Assembly (NCBI GenBank): GCA_964431965.1
Contig: CAYSLU010000108.1
Span: 1 to 16,097 of the forward strand
DNA from: CAYSLU01 sp964431965
Lineage (GTDB): Bacteria > Verrucomicrobiota > Kiritimatiellia > CAIKKV01 > CAYSLU01
Length of the DNA stretch: 16,097 nt
Reading direction: 5' to 3'
The translations under genes were made by a program, and so were the position numbers. Shown here piece after piece: positions 7,966 to 14,821 of this stretch; positions within the stretch are counted from its first letter, which is position 1, and each line of letters opens with the position of its first letter. The notes below the pieces were generated by a model, which had not been told where the DNA came from, did no database searches, and saw only the letters and a list, made by a program, of their open reading frames with translations.

Positions 7966-9651
7966 TTACCCGCGGAGCCGGGCGATGTCCGCGGAATCCA
8001 GGGCACCTCCATAGAGCCGGACGTCGGCGATGGCTCCGTCGAAGTGGCCCGTAGAACCGAAGCCAATCGAGATCGGCCGCACGTTCGCCACGTCGAAGTC
8101 GTGGCCGAGCGGGGCCTCCGACTCGGAGGACAGAACCCCGTCGATGTAGAGCCGCAAGCTCCGCCCCTGCCGGACCGCCGCCACGTGGGTCCACGCGCCG
8201 CCGATGTCGCGCTCGTGATCCACGAGCTGCCCCATCCGGCACGCCCACACACGTCCGACCGTCTCGTCCGGATCCACGTCCCACGCCCGGGCCTGGCACG
8301 CGCCGGTGGCGGCGAACAGCCGGCCGCCGTGCGTCGTCAGGCTCACCACCCGGTTCCAGCTCGGGCACACCGCCGGATCGAAGTCGGCCCGGCTGGCGAA
8401 ATTGCCGAGCAAGGTCCAATGCCCATCACACTCGTAGCGATATATCTGAGCCTTCGGCAGGACGCCCGCGTAGAACTTGCCGTTGTGCAGCAGCAGCGCA
8501 TTGATCTCGTTGATCAGCGGGATGCCCTCGCCTTCCGGCAGCCCGAGCCGCCCCATGATGCTCCACTGGCCATCGCCGTCATAGCGCAGGACGTACCCCT
8601 GCGGCCACGTGCCGATCGCCAGTCTGCCGCCGACCACGTGCATCGAGTGGATCTGGGTGATCCCGTACGGATTCCGGCCGATGCAGGCCCACTTGGTCCC
8701 GCCTTCGTAGCGGTAGATGGCGCTGTGCGAGGCGCCGTAGAGCACGCCGCCGAGCGGCATGAGGCACTCGAAGTTGTCGCGCTCGTCCAGCACGCCGCAG
8801 TCGACCCAGCGGTCCCCGCTCAGCTTGAAGCAGCCCCCGCCGCCGCCCCGGTCCAGACCGACGTACAGCTCGCCCTCGAAGCTCGCCATGCAGAAGACGC
8901 GCGCGGCCCGGCCGACCTGCCCCAAGTCGCGCCACTCCGTGCCGCCCTCGTAGCGGAACACGCGTGTAAGCGCGGTCGGCGGAGTGGTCTTGGAAACCTC
9001 GTCGGCGCGGCCCCAGTCCCAGATCCCGGTGCCCGCGTAGAGCCGGTCCTCGTGAACGAACATCGACATGACGCTCAGGTGGCTGGGATCACTCCCCAGC
9101 CGACCGCAATCCTCCCATCTCTGGTCGCCAGCCCAGCGGAACACGCGACACGCATCCTCCGGCCGGTCCGCATCGGCCAGCCCGCCGTAGAGCTCGCCGC
9201 GGTAGGAGACCAGGCAGGGGACGAGCGGGTTGCTCGGCCACGGGCGTCCGCAGTCCTCCCACTCGCCCATGTAGCCGTCGTCGATTCCGAAGTGCACGTG
9301 GCGCGAGTCGGACATCCCGCAGTACGCCGGCGCGCTGCCGGCGATCCACAGGTTCACGCCGCAGCGGCGCTCGGTGTCAAACTTGGAGAAGATGTCGCCG
9401 TAGACGCCGCGCATGGGCACGGTGCAGCGCACCCGCGCGGCGATCGAGAAGTCGCGGTTCCACAGCCGCAGCGGCGCGGCGTCGGCCACCTCGATCACGC
9501 TGTCGCGCCCGTTGAAGATCGCCGCCCCGCCGGCCGCGCCCGTCGGCCCGCTCCCATACGAGATGCTCCGCGCCGTTCCGTGCCACTTACCCAGCGCGTC
9601 GCGCGCACCACCCGCCAGGCGCCAGTGCGCCAGTAGTTCCACTTTGCTCAT
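7966..9651 (-). CDS. LamG-like domain interrupted by a seven-bladed beta-propeller
   Basis: The product is 561 residues. The ATG at 9651 has an AAGGAGG ribosome site (9660-9666) 8 bases upstream. Residues 1 to about 126 are the first part of a concanavalin/LamG sandwich (AAIFNGRDSVIEVADA, FSIAARVRCTV, VNLWIAG). Residues about 485-561 are the rest (GAWTHVAAVRQGRSLRLYID, then IADVRLYGGALDSADIARL). Between them lie seven copies of a strand like GGRLYAGT (at about 152, 202, 260, 302, 342, 391, 443) and seven of a strand like RYEGGTEWRDLG (ending at about 135, 184, 244, 286, 325, 367, 416). The first copy of the second strand precedes the first copy of the first strand, giving the usual velcro closure. 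No signal peptide is visible. Role is unknown; a glycan-binding or scaffold function is plausible. It is the last gene of the minus-strand series. Confidence 0.87.
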   Translation of the reverse strand: MSKVELLAHWRLAGGARDALGKWHGTARSISYGSGPTGAAGGAAIFNGRDSVIEVADAAPLRLWNRDFSIAARVRCTVPMRGVYGDIFSKFDTERRCGVNLWIAGSAPAYCGMSDSRHVHFGIDDGYMGEWEDCGRPWPSNPLVPCLVSYRGELYGGLADADRPEDACRVFRWAGDQRWEDCGRLGSDPSHLSVMSMFVHEDRLYAGTGIWDWGRADEVSKTTPPTALTRVFRYEGGTEWRDLGQVGRAARVFCMASFEGELYVGLDRGGGGGCFKLSGDRWVDCGVLDERDNFECLMPLGGVLYGASHSAIYRYEGGTKWACIGRNPYGITQIHSMHVVGGRLAIGTWPQGYVLRYDGDGQWSIMGRLGLPEGEGIPLINEINALLLHNGKFYAGVLPKAQIYRYECDGHWTLLGNFASRADFDPAVCPSWNRVVSLTTHGGRLFAATGACQARAWDVDPDETVGRVWACRMGQLVDHERDIGGAWTHVAAVRQGRSLRLYIDGVLSSESEAPLGHDFDVANVRPISIGFGSTGHFDGAIADVRLYGGALDSADIARLRG

Positions 9652-9682
9652 CAGCGTCGCCTCCTTGCCGGTTGGGGCTGCA

Positions 9683-9724
9683 GACCTTAGACCTTAGACT
9701 ACAGACCACGGACTGCGGACTGAG
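9683..9724. repeat. degenerate 7-base tandem array
   Basis: Six consecutive heptamers all begin with GAC: GACCTTA, GACCTTA, GACTACA, GACCACG, GACTGCG, GACTGAG. The seven-base phase seems to continue less clearly into the following bases up to the assembly gap. The array lies just upstream of the propeller gene and next to the gap. Function unknown. Confidence 0.75.
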
Positions 9725-9771
9725 GGCCGCTCGGGCACCGGTGACTGGCCGCTGATCACGGCCCATCACTT
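9717..9771 (+). repeat. 55-base sequence duplicated on both sides of the gap, left copy
   Basis: The bases from GGACTGAGGGCCGC to GCCCATCACTT are identical to 9872-9926. This copy ends exactly where the N run begins. It is most likely the shared end of two overlapping contigs and not a biological repeat. Confidence 0.9.
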
Positions 9772-9871
9772 NNNNNNNNNNNNNNNNNNNNNNNNNNNNN
9801 NNNNNNNNNNNNNNNNNNNNNNNNNNNNNNNNNNNNNNNNNNNNNNNNNNNNNNNNNNNNNNNNNNNNNNN
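9772..9871. other. assembly gap of exactly 100 N
   Basis: One hundred undetermined bases form a scaffold join of conventional size. The identical 55-base flanks suggest the true gap length is zero and the contigs overlap. Collapsing the join would leave about 140 bases between the TolB-like gene's stop and the propeller gene's start. Confidence 0.98.
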
Positions 9872-9926
9872 GGACTGAGGGCCGCTCGGGCACCGGTGAC
9901 TGGCCGCTGATCACGGCCCATCACTT
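9872..9926 (+). repeat. 55-base sequence duplicated on both sides of the gap, right copy
   Basis: Identical to 9717-9771 over all 55 bases, beginning immediately after the N run. Real unique sequence resumes with CGCTTGATCAG at 9927. Confidence 0.9.
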
Positions 9927-9946
9927 CGCTTGATCAGACTGCCCTA

Positions 9947-11089
9947 TCACCCCCACCTCGGATGGTCTACCCCGGCGCCGCCTCGGCCACCCGTCAGGCG
10001 GCGGGGACGGCCGCCGGCGGCGTCCATCACCCACAGCTCGGACGCGCGACCGACTTCGGCGCGCACGAAGGCCAGCCGTTCGCCGGATGGCGACCACGCG
10101 AGGCGGAAGCTCCAAGCGGGCGGCTGGTCGTCGGTAATCGGGGTGATCACGCCCGTCGCGGGATCAATCGTGCAGATCCGCGTGCCGCCGCGCGCCAGGT
10201 CGGGGCGGTAGTCGCGGTTGAAGTGATCGGTGTCGGGCCGATCCGCGGCCCACTGCCAGGCGGTGCGAGAGCCGGACAGCAGCAACGCGCACGTGACGCG
10301 GCCGTCCGGCGACCACACCGGCATGTTCGAGCCGCTGCCACGGCGCTCCGGAGTGCCGAAGGATGTGGCGAACCAGTGCGACTGCCCGGCTGTCAGCACA
10401 CGCTGCCCCGAGCCGTCGGCCCGGCTTATGCACACATCCGAGCGCTCGTGCCCGGGATCCTGACGGTGCAGGCATCGCTGGTAGAGCAGCCACTGTCCGT
10501 CGGGCGACCACAGCGGGCCGAAGTGCAGAAACTCGTCGTCGCCCGCGATCAGCGTCCGCTGGCCGCTGCCAAGCTCGATCGCGTAGATCTCATAGCCCGG
10601 CCGGCCGGGCGCCCCGGTAATGTGATAGGCCGCTTGCCGCCCGTCAGGGCTGACGGACGCGCCGTAGGCGAACCCGGGGCCCGTGAAGATGTCGGCCCTG
10701 TTGCCGCCATCGAGGTCGACGCTGAACAGGTACGTGACGTGGTCGATATTGCCGCTGATCAGCAAGCGCTGGCCGCCCGGCAGCACTCCGGCCGCCCTCA
10801 TCAATGAGGGGACACCGATCTCGCGCAGAGACTGGTCGCCGAAGTCATAGAGCCAGAGATGCGTCCGCGCGTGGGCCTGGCCGTCAGGATCATGGTAGGC
10901 CGCCCTCGGGTTCCGCGGCGCCTCCTGGCTCAGCAGCACGGCCTGCCGGCCGCCGGCCAGCACGAACTCGAGGTGCCACAGGGCCTGGTTCGGAACGGAG
11001 AACTCCGGATAGCACTCGCCGCTCCCGTCCGCCTGGATCACACCCACGCGCCGGTCCGAGGCGAAGAACACCCGGCTGATCTCGCTCAC
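9947..11089 (-). CDS. TolB/PD40-type beta-propeller protein
   Basis: The product is 380 residues from a GTG at 11089, which has a GGGAGGC ribosome site 5 bases upstream and overlaps the previous gene's stop (GTGA). PD40-like blades are marked by SPDG/SPSG turns at residues 147, 195, 260 and 333. Each is followed by a strand and then a DADG-like turn (VDLDGGN, SRADGSGQRVLT, MDAAGGRPRRLT). Histidines at 189 (EFLHFGP) and 238 (GQSHWFAT) recall the metal-binding propellers of oligogalacturonide lyases (PL22), but I cannot confirm the full ligand set. No signal peptide is visible, unlike true periplasmic TolB, so it is not the Tol-Pal protein. Close coupling to a GH141-like gene suggests a role in oligosaccharide handling, as enzyme or binding protein. 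Confidence 0.85.
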   Translation of the reverse strand: MSEISRVFFASDRRVGVIQADGSGECYPEFSVPNQALWHLEFVLAGGRQAVLLSQEAPRNPRAAYHDPDGQAHARTHLWLYDFGDQSLREIGVPSLMRAAGVLPGGQRLLISGNIDHVTYLFSVDLDGGNRADIFTGPGFAYGASVSPDGRQAAYHITGAPGRPGYEIYAIELGSGQRTLIAGDDEFLHFGPLWSPDGQWLLYQRCLHRQDPGHERSDVCISRADGSGQRVLTAGQSHWFATSFGTPERRGSGSNMPVWSPDGRVTCALLLSGSRTAWQWAADRPDTDHFNRDYRPDLARGGTRICTIDPATGVITPITDDQPPAWSFRLAWSPSGERLAFVRAEVGRASELWVMDAAGGRPRRLTGGRGGAGVDHPRWG

Positions 11090-13137
11090 TCCCGCCTCCC
11101 GGCCGGCCGCACGCCGACCGTGCTGAGGTCGATGGGCACGAACCCCTCGCGGATCGCGATCGCGTTCGCCTTCAGCCCGCGCTCGGGGTGCTTCGGGTCG
11201 CGCAGGCCCGGGTCCCCCACTCGCGAGCGGCGCTCGAGCCCGAGCGCGCGAAGCTGGCGAAGCGAGTAGCGGCGGGCGTTCTTCTTCGCGCCCAGCGGTG
11301 GCCGGCCGCCCACGTCCATGATCCAGTTGTGGTCGGAGTAGTAGCGGGCCGACTCCATCTGGCAGCCGTAGCCGGGGAAGTGCAGCGGCTCGCCCGCGGT
11401 GATGAGTATGTTGCGGTGCAGGGTGAAGGAGTTGTGGTCGTCGCACCGGCCCAGGGCGATCGTCCCCTCCCTGCCGAAGGCGAACACGTTGTTGCGCACG
11501 ATCAGCTCGCGCCCGTAGTGCGTGTGGAAGACCGTGGAGTCCGTGTTGTAGCAGACGTTGTTCTCGATGATCAGGTGCGATGAGCCCTCGTCCGGGTAGA
11601 TGGCCCAGCCGCCGTACTGGCACGTGCGGACGTCGTGGATCAGGTTGTTGCGCAGCACCGTGCCCGGCTGCACCCCGAGCGTGTAGATGCCTCCCATATC
11701 GGAGAGCAGCCCGCGCCCGATATGGTGGATATGGTTGAACTCGACCCGGTTGTCCTTGCTGACCGAATCCGAGTAGCCCCACACCCACCCGACCGAGATG
11801 CCCGAGTAGTGAGTGTGATGGATGTGGTTGTGCGCGATGACGTTCCCGAACGCGTGGGCCGAGATGATGCCGCAGGCCGGTTTGAACACCTCGCCGATGT
11901 GATGGATGTGATTGTCCGTCACGCGGTTGTTGCCCGTTCGAAGGCAGGCCGGAGATGCGGCGTTCCCGCCGTGGAGTTTGACCCCGCCGCCGCCGAGATC
12001 GGCCATCGTATTCCCGACAATCCGGTTGCCGGTGGCGCCCGGGCCGAGGTCGATCGCGTAGCTGCCCAGGTGGGTCAGCACGCAGTCCTCGACGGCGCAG
12101 GAGCGCGCGCCGCGCATCGAGATCGCGCCGACAACGGTCAGAGCGGACTGCGCGTCAGACCCCAGCTCGACCCCGGACGCGACGCGGCCGAGGTCTTGGT
12201 CGGGCATGCCGCCGGTCGGCTGCCGCCAGTCCGAGTGCTCGAAGCGAAGGCCGCGGAACCGGAGGAACTCCACGTAGGCGTTCTGCTCCGGCTGGCCCTC
12301 GAGCACGAGGAACTGCGTGGCCCGCGGCGCCACGACCCGCGTACGGGCGATCGTCTCGCCGGCGCGCGGCAGGTAGTAGAGCCGGCCGGCGACACGGTCC
12401 AGGTACCACTCGCCCGGCTCCGTGAGCGCCTCGAACACGTTGTCCAGCCGGTACTCGGCCAGCTCGGAGCCGTGGCCCTTCTTCAGGACGAAGATCGAGC
12501 GGCGCGAGGACGTGACGAGGTTGTCCTCCGGCCGGAACGTCTGGATCGGCATCCGCTCCTCGACCCAGAAGTGATGAATCAGGGCCTCGACATCGCCGAG
12601 GTTGCGAAACTCCTTCACGTCGCCGGGGGCTGCCGTGAACGTCCTCGATCCGTCAAATAGCTGGGCGTGCGAGAGGTCCACATCCGGCACTCCGGCGATG
12701 CGGTAGTGGCCGGTCTTCGGCAGCTGCGGGCGCGGGCGGCGCTCGCCGTTGACGTACAGGTCGCGGAAGTACCACCGCCCGGCGGCCACGTCCGGCAAGT
12801 CGGCCACCCACGCGCGGCGCCCGTGGATCTGCTCCACGCGAAATCCGCCGACCGGCTCTCCGCCGTCGAGGACGGGGGTCTCCCCGCGGTAGGCCGCATA
12901 GGTCACCGGATAGGAGTCCTCCGGCGTGAAGCGCAGGGGCGCGGCGATCGGGTAGCGGCCGCCGCGCAGGTGAACGGTCACCGGCCCCGACACGTTCGCC
13001 TCGCGCCGCCACGACCGGATCAGATCGCGCGCCCGGCCGATCGTCGCGAGCGGGCCGTCCGTCCGGGCCCGGTTCGGAGCCGCACGCCCACCCGACCAGC
13101 GATCGTTCCCCGCAGGCGACACAAATAGATCATTCAC
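11086..13137 (-). CDS. right-handed beta-helix protein, GH141-like
   Basis: The product is 683 residues from a GTG at 13137. GAGGTGA (13142-13148) precedes it by 4 bases and contains the upstream gene's stop codon. The N-terminus has the pattern of GH141-type beta-helix proteins: FVSPAGNDRWSGG, DGPLATIGRARDLIR, VTVHLRGGRYPI, TPEDSYPVTYAAYRGETPV. Residues about 330-590 are beta-helix coils with repeated NHIHHIG-like turns. Conserved LLSDMGGIYTLG (Asp480) and YPDEGSS (Asp516) are candidate catalytic sites. Characterised GH141 members include an alpha-L-fucosidase acting on pectin and a xylanase, so specificity is open. An in-frame TGA at 13147-13149, four codons upstream, rules out a longer N-terminus, so there is no signal peptide. 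It is the second gene of the operon. Confidence 0.87.
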   Translation of the reverse strand: MNDLFVSPAGNDRWSGGRAAPNRARTDGPLATIGRARDLIRSWRREANVSGPVTVHLRGGRYPIAAPLRFTPEDSYPVTYAAYRGETPVLDGGEPVGGFRVEQIHGRRAWVADLPDVAAGRWYFRDLYVNGERRPRPQLPKTGHYRIAGVPDVDLSHAQLFDGSRTFTAAPGDVKEFRNLGDVEALIHHFWVEERMPIQTFRPEDNLVTSSRRSIFVLKKGHGSELAEYRLDNVFEALTEPGEWYLDRVAGRLYYLPRAGETIARTRVVAPRATQFLVLEGQPEQNAYVEFLRFRGLRFEHSDWRQPTGGMPDQDLGRVASGVELGSDAQSALTVVGAISMRGARSCAVEDCVLTHLGSYAIDLGPGATGNRIVGNTMADLGGGGVKLHGGNAASPACLRTGNNRVTDNHIHHIGEVFKPACGIISAHAFGNVIAHNHIHHTHYSGISVGWVWGYSDSVSKDNRVEFNHIHHIGRGLLSDMGGIYTLGVQPGTVLRNNLIHDVRTCQYGGWAIYPDEGSSHLIIENNVCYNTDSTVFHTHYGRELIVRNNVFAFGREGTIALGRCDDHNSFTLHRNILITAGEPLHFPGYGCQMESARYYSDHNWIMDVGGRPPLGAKKNARRYSLRQLRALGLERRSRVGDPGLRDPKHPERGLKANAIAIREGFVPIDLSTVGVRPAGRRE

Positions 13138-13141
13138 GGTT

Positions 13142-14668
13142 TCACCTCAATTCAGCGCCCGACTCGTCCCGCAGCACCTGCGCGCCAGCCCCGAAGACAA
13201 TGGTGGCCCCACTCTTCCTCAGCTCGTCCCACACGGGTCGCGCCACAAACCGCGCCCCATCGACATGGATGCGAGCGTACTGCTTCAGCCGGCCGGGATT
13301 CTGCAGGATCGTGTCATCGAGCACCACGTCGACCGGCTTCCCTTCGGCGCGCAAGGCCTGGAAGCGGGCCATCGCGAGCTCCCGCACCGCCTCCGGCTGC
13401 GCGGTCCAGCCGAGGTTCTTCCTCAGGTAGCTGTCCCACTTGCCCACGTACACGGCGTCCGCCGCGTACGGCACGCCCGGTACGCCTTGCTTGGCCTCAG
13501 CCGCGCGCGCAAAGAGCCCTTCATCCAAGCCTCGACGGTAGTCGGCCGTCTCGTTCCAGTTCGCATGGCACACGTAGTCGGCGCCGTGCTCGTAGGACCA
13601 GCGGGTCTGGTTCGCGTAGAGCGACGGGAGCTGCCCCTCCAGCTTCTGGTTCCGGTACATGTACGGGCCGTCGAGCTCCACGGCCACCTTCTTGCCGCCC
13701 GCCCGCGCCACGGCCAGTTCCCAAGCGTAGTCATCGACCGGCGCCGGATCGACGAAGATCCACTCGCAGTTCTCCGCCCAGTGGAACGCGCTGATACTCC
13801 CGCGCAGCATGCCGACCTGGCAGACGATGCGCCCGACCTGCGGGCCGTACTCGGCCTTCGGGTCGCCCGCCTTGATGGCCTCGTGCATCGCGTCGAAGAA
13901 CCGGCGGGCGGACCACTCGCGGTACTTCATAAAGTCCACATAGCGCCGGTCCGGCCGGTCATCGCGCATCGTCTCGGGCGGCTGCCACGCGATGCCGACC
14001 TCGCTCCATGCCGCATAGCTCGTCGCCCACGCCGCGTTCAACTCGCCCAGCGATGCGTAGGCTGCCCGCAGGTACTCGCGGAACTGCCGCTGTGCCGCCG
14101 GCGAGAAGTCAGTCCAGATGCTGTGGTGGTACTCCGACTCGAACGAGCAGGCAAAGGCGCTGACGTAGAACAGGTTCGGCAGGCTCCGGCCGTGCGCAGC
14201 GACGGCGCGGTAGAACCCGGCCAGCGCCTCCGTCATGCCGGGGTCGGACAGCCCGTGGTACGGCTCCTGGGCGATCCGCTTGTCGTCCACGATGCGCCCA
14301 TCCAGCCCGCACAGGAGCGCCTCGTGATTGGCCTTCGCCCACGCCGGCATCCGCCGGGAGTTCAGCTTGAGCTGGAGCGTCAGGCCGGCGTCGGCGATGA
14401 CGCGCAGGTGGGCGTCATATCCCGAGAAGTCGTAGCTCCCGCGCGTCGCCTCGACGTCCGCCCACGCGAGATCGAAGCTGATGTTGTTGTAGCCGAGATC
14501 TCGGTGCAGATGGACGTACTTCGTCCAGGTCGCCAGGTCCCCGCATGACGCCCGATTCCACGAGCGCATCGTGTAGCCGTACGGGCGGCCCGCGGACGGG
14601 AAGCATGGCGCGGGAAATCCGCCCCCCTTGATCGCGTCGAAGATGCTCGCGGCCGGCGTCTGGCTCAT
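13142..14668 (-). CDS. GH42-like glycoside hydrolase
   Basis: The product is 508 residues. The ATG at 14668 has GAGGAGA (14677-14683) 8 bases upstream; the frame is open further up but has no support. Residues about 45-380 form a TIM barrel of the GH42/GH-A type: NNISFDLAWADVEATRGSYD (61-80), LTLQLKLNSRRMPAWA and YVSAFACSFESEYHH, with Glu177 or Glu179 as likely acid/base. VAVELDGP follows, with Glu331 as likely nucleophile. Residues about 445-508 resemble the start of the GH42 middle (trimerisation) domain but stop early, making the protein shorter than usual GH42 enzymes (about 650-700). Likely activity is on beta-galactosides or alpha-L-arabinopyranosides; unproven. No signal peptide is visible. 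It is first in the operon, four bases before the beta-helix gene, and divergent from the GH2 gene. Confidence 0.85.
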   Translation of the reverse strand: MSQTPAASIFDAIKGGGFPAPCFPSAGRPYGYTMRSWNRASCGDLATWTKYVHLHRDLGYNNISFDLAWADVEATRGSYDFSGYDAHLRVIADAGLTLQLKLNSRRMPAWAKANHEALLCGLDGRIVDDKRIAQEPYHGLSDPGMTEALAGFYRAVAAHGRSLPNLFYVSAFACSFESEYHHSIWTDFSPAAQRQFREYLRAAYASLGELNAAWATSYAAWSEVGIAWQPPETMRDDRPDRRYVDFMKYREWSARRFFDAMHEAIKAGDPKAEYGPQVGRIVCQVGMLRGSISAFHWAENCEWIFVDPAPVDDYAWELAVARAGGKKVAVELDGPYMYRNQKLEGQLPSLYANQTRWSYEHGADYVCHANWNETADYRRGLDEGLFARAAEAKQGVPGVPYAADAVYVGKWDSYLRKNLGWTAQPEAVRELAMARFQALRAEGKPVDVVLDDTILQNPGRLKQYARIHVDGARFVARPVWDELRKSGATIVFGAGAQVLRDESGAELR

Positions 14669-14821
14669 GGTGCTGCTCTCCTCGTTTCGCGTGATGTTTC
14701 CCCAAACCGGCGCGCCCGGCAACCGGAATTGGAGGGGCACCGCACAATAGAGTTGCCCGACGCGGCCGCCGCACGACACATTACGCACGCGCCGCGGCCA
14801 GCGGCGCAACAGGAGAGCGAC
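14669..14821. promoter_or_regulatory. divergent promoter region between GH42-like operon and GH2 gene
   Basis: The 153 bases between the two divergent starts must drive both directions. Ribosome sites are clear: GAGGAGA at 14677-14683 on the minus strand and AGGAGA at 14811-14816 on the plus strand. No convincing sigma-70 pair was found either way. A CCAAACCGG / CCGGAATTGG pair (14702-14710, 14723-14732) is a weak possible operator. Confidence 0.4.

Noticed and set aside
7864..9636. Plus-strand open frame of 590 codons opposite the LamG/propeller gene
   Set aside because: The minus strand has a strong ribosome site and seven propeller repeats; the plus-strand product has no domain features.
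9717..9926. The 55-base duplication as an insertion-site duplication or attachment sites
   Set aside because: The copies abut a 100-N gap on both sides exactly, which fits overlapping contig ends better than any mobile element.
9947..11089. Assignment of the PD40 propeller as a PL22 oligogalacturonide lyase
   Set aside because: Some histidines are suggestive, but the full metal-binding set could not be matched by eye, so only a general TolB/PD40 call is made.
11635..14548. Plus-strand open frames at 11635-12660 and 13265-14548
   Set aside because: Both are antisense to the beta-helix and GH42-like genes and have biased, featureless translations.
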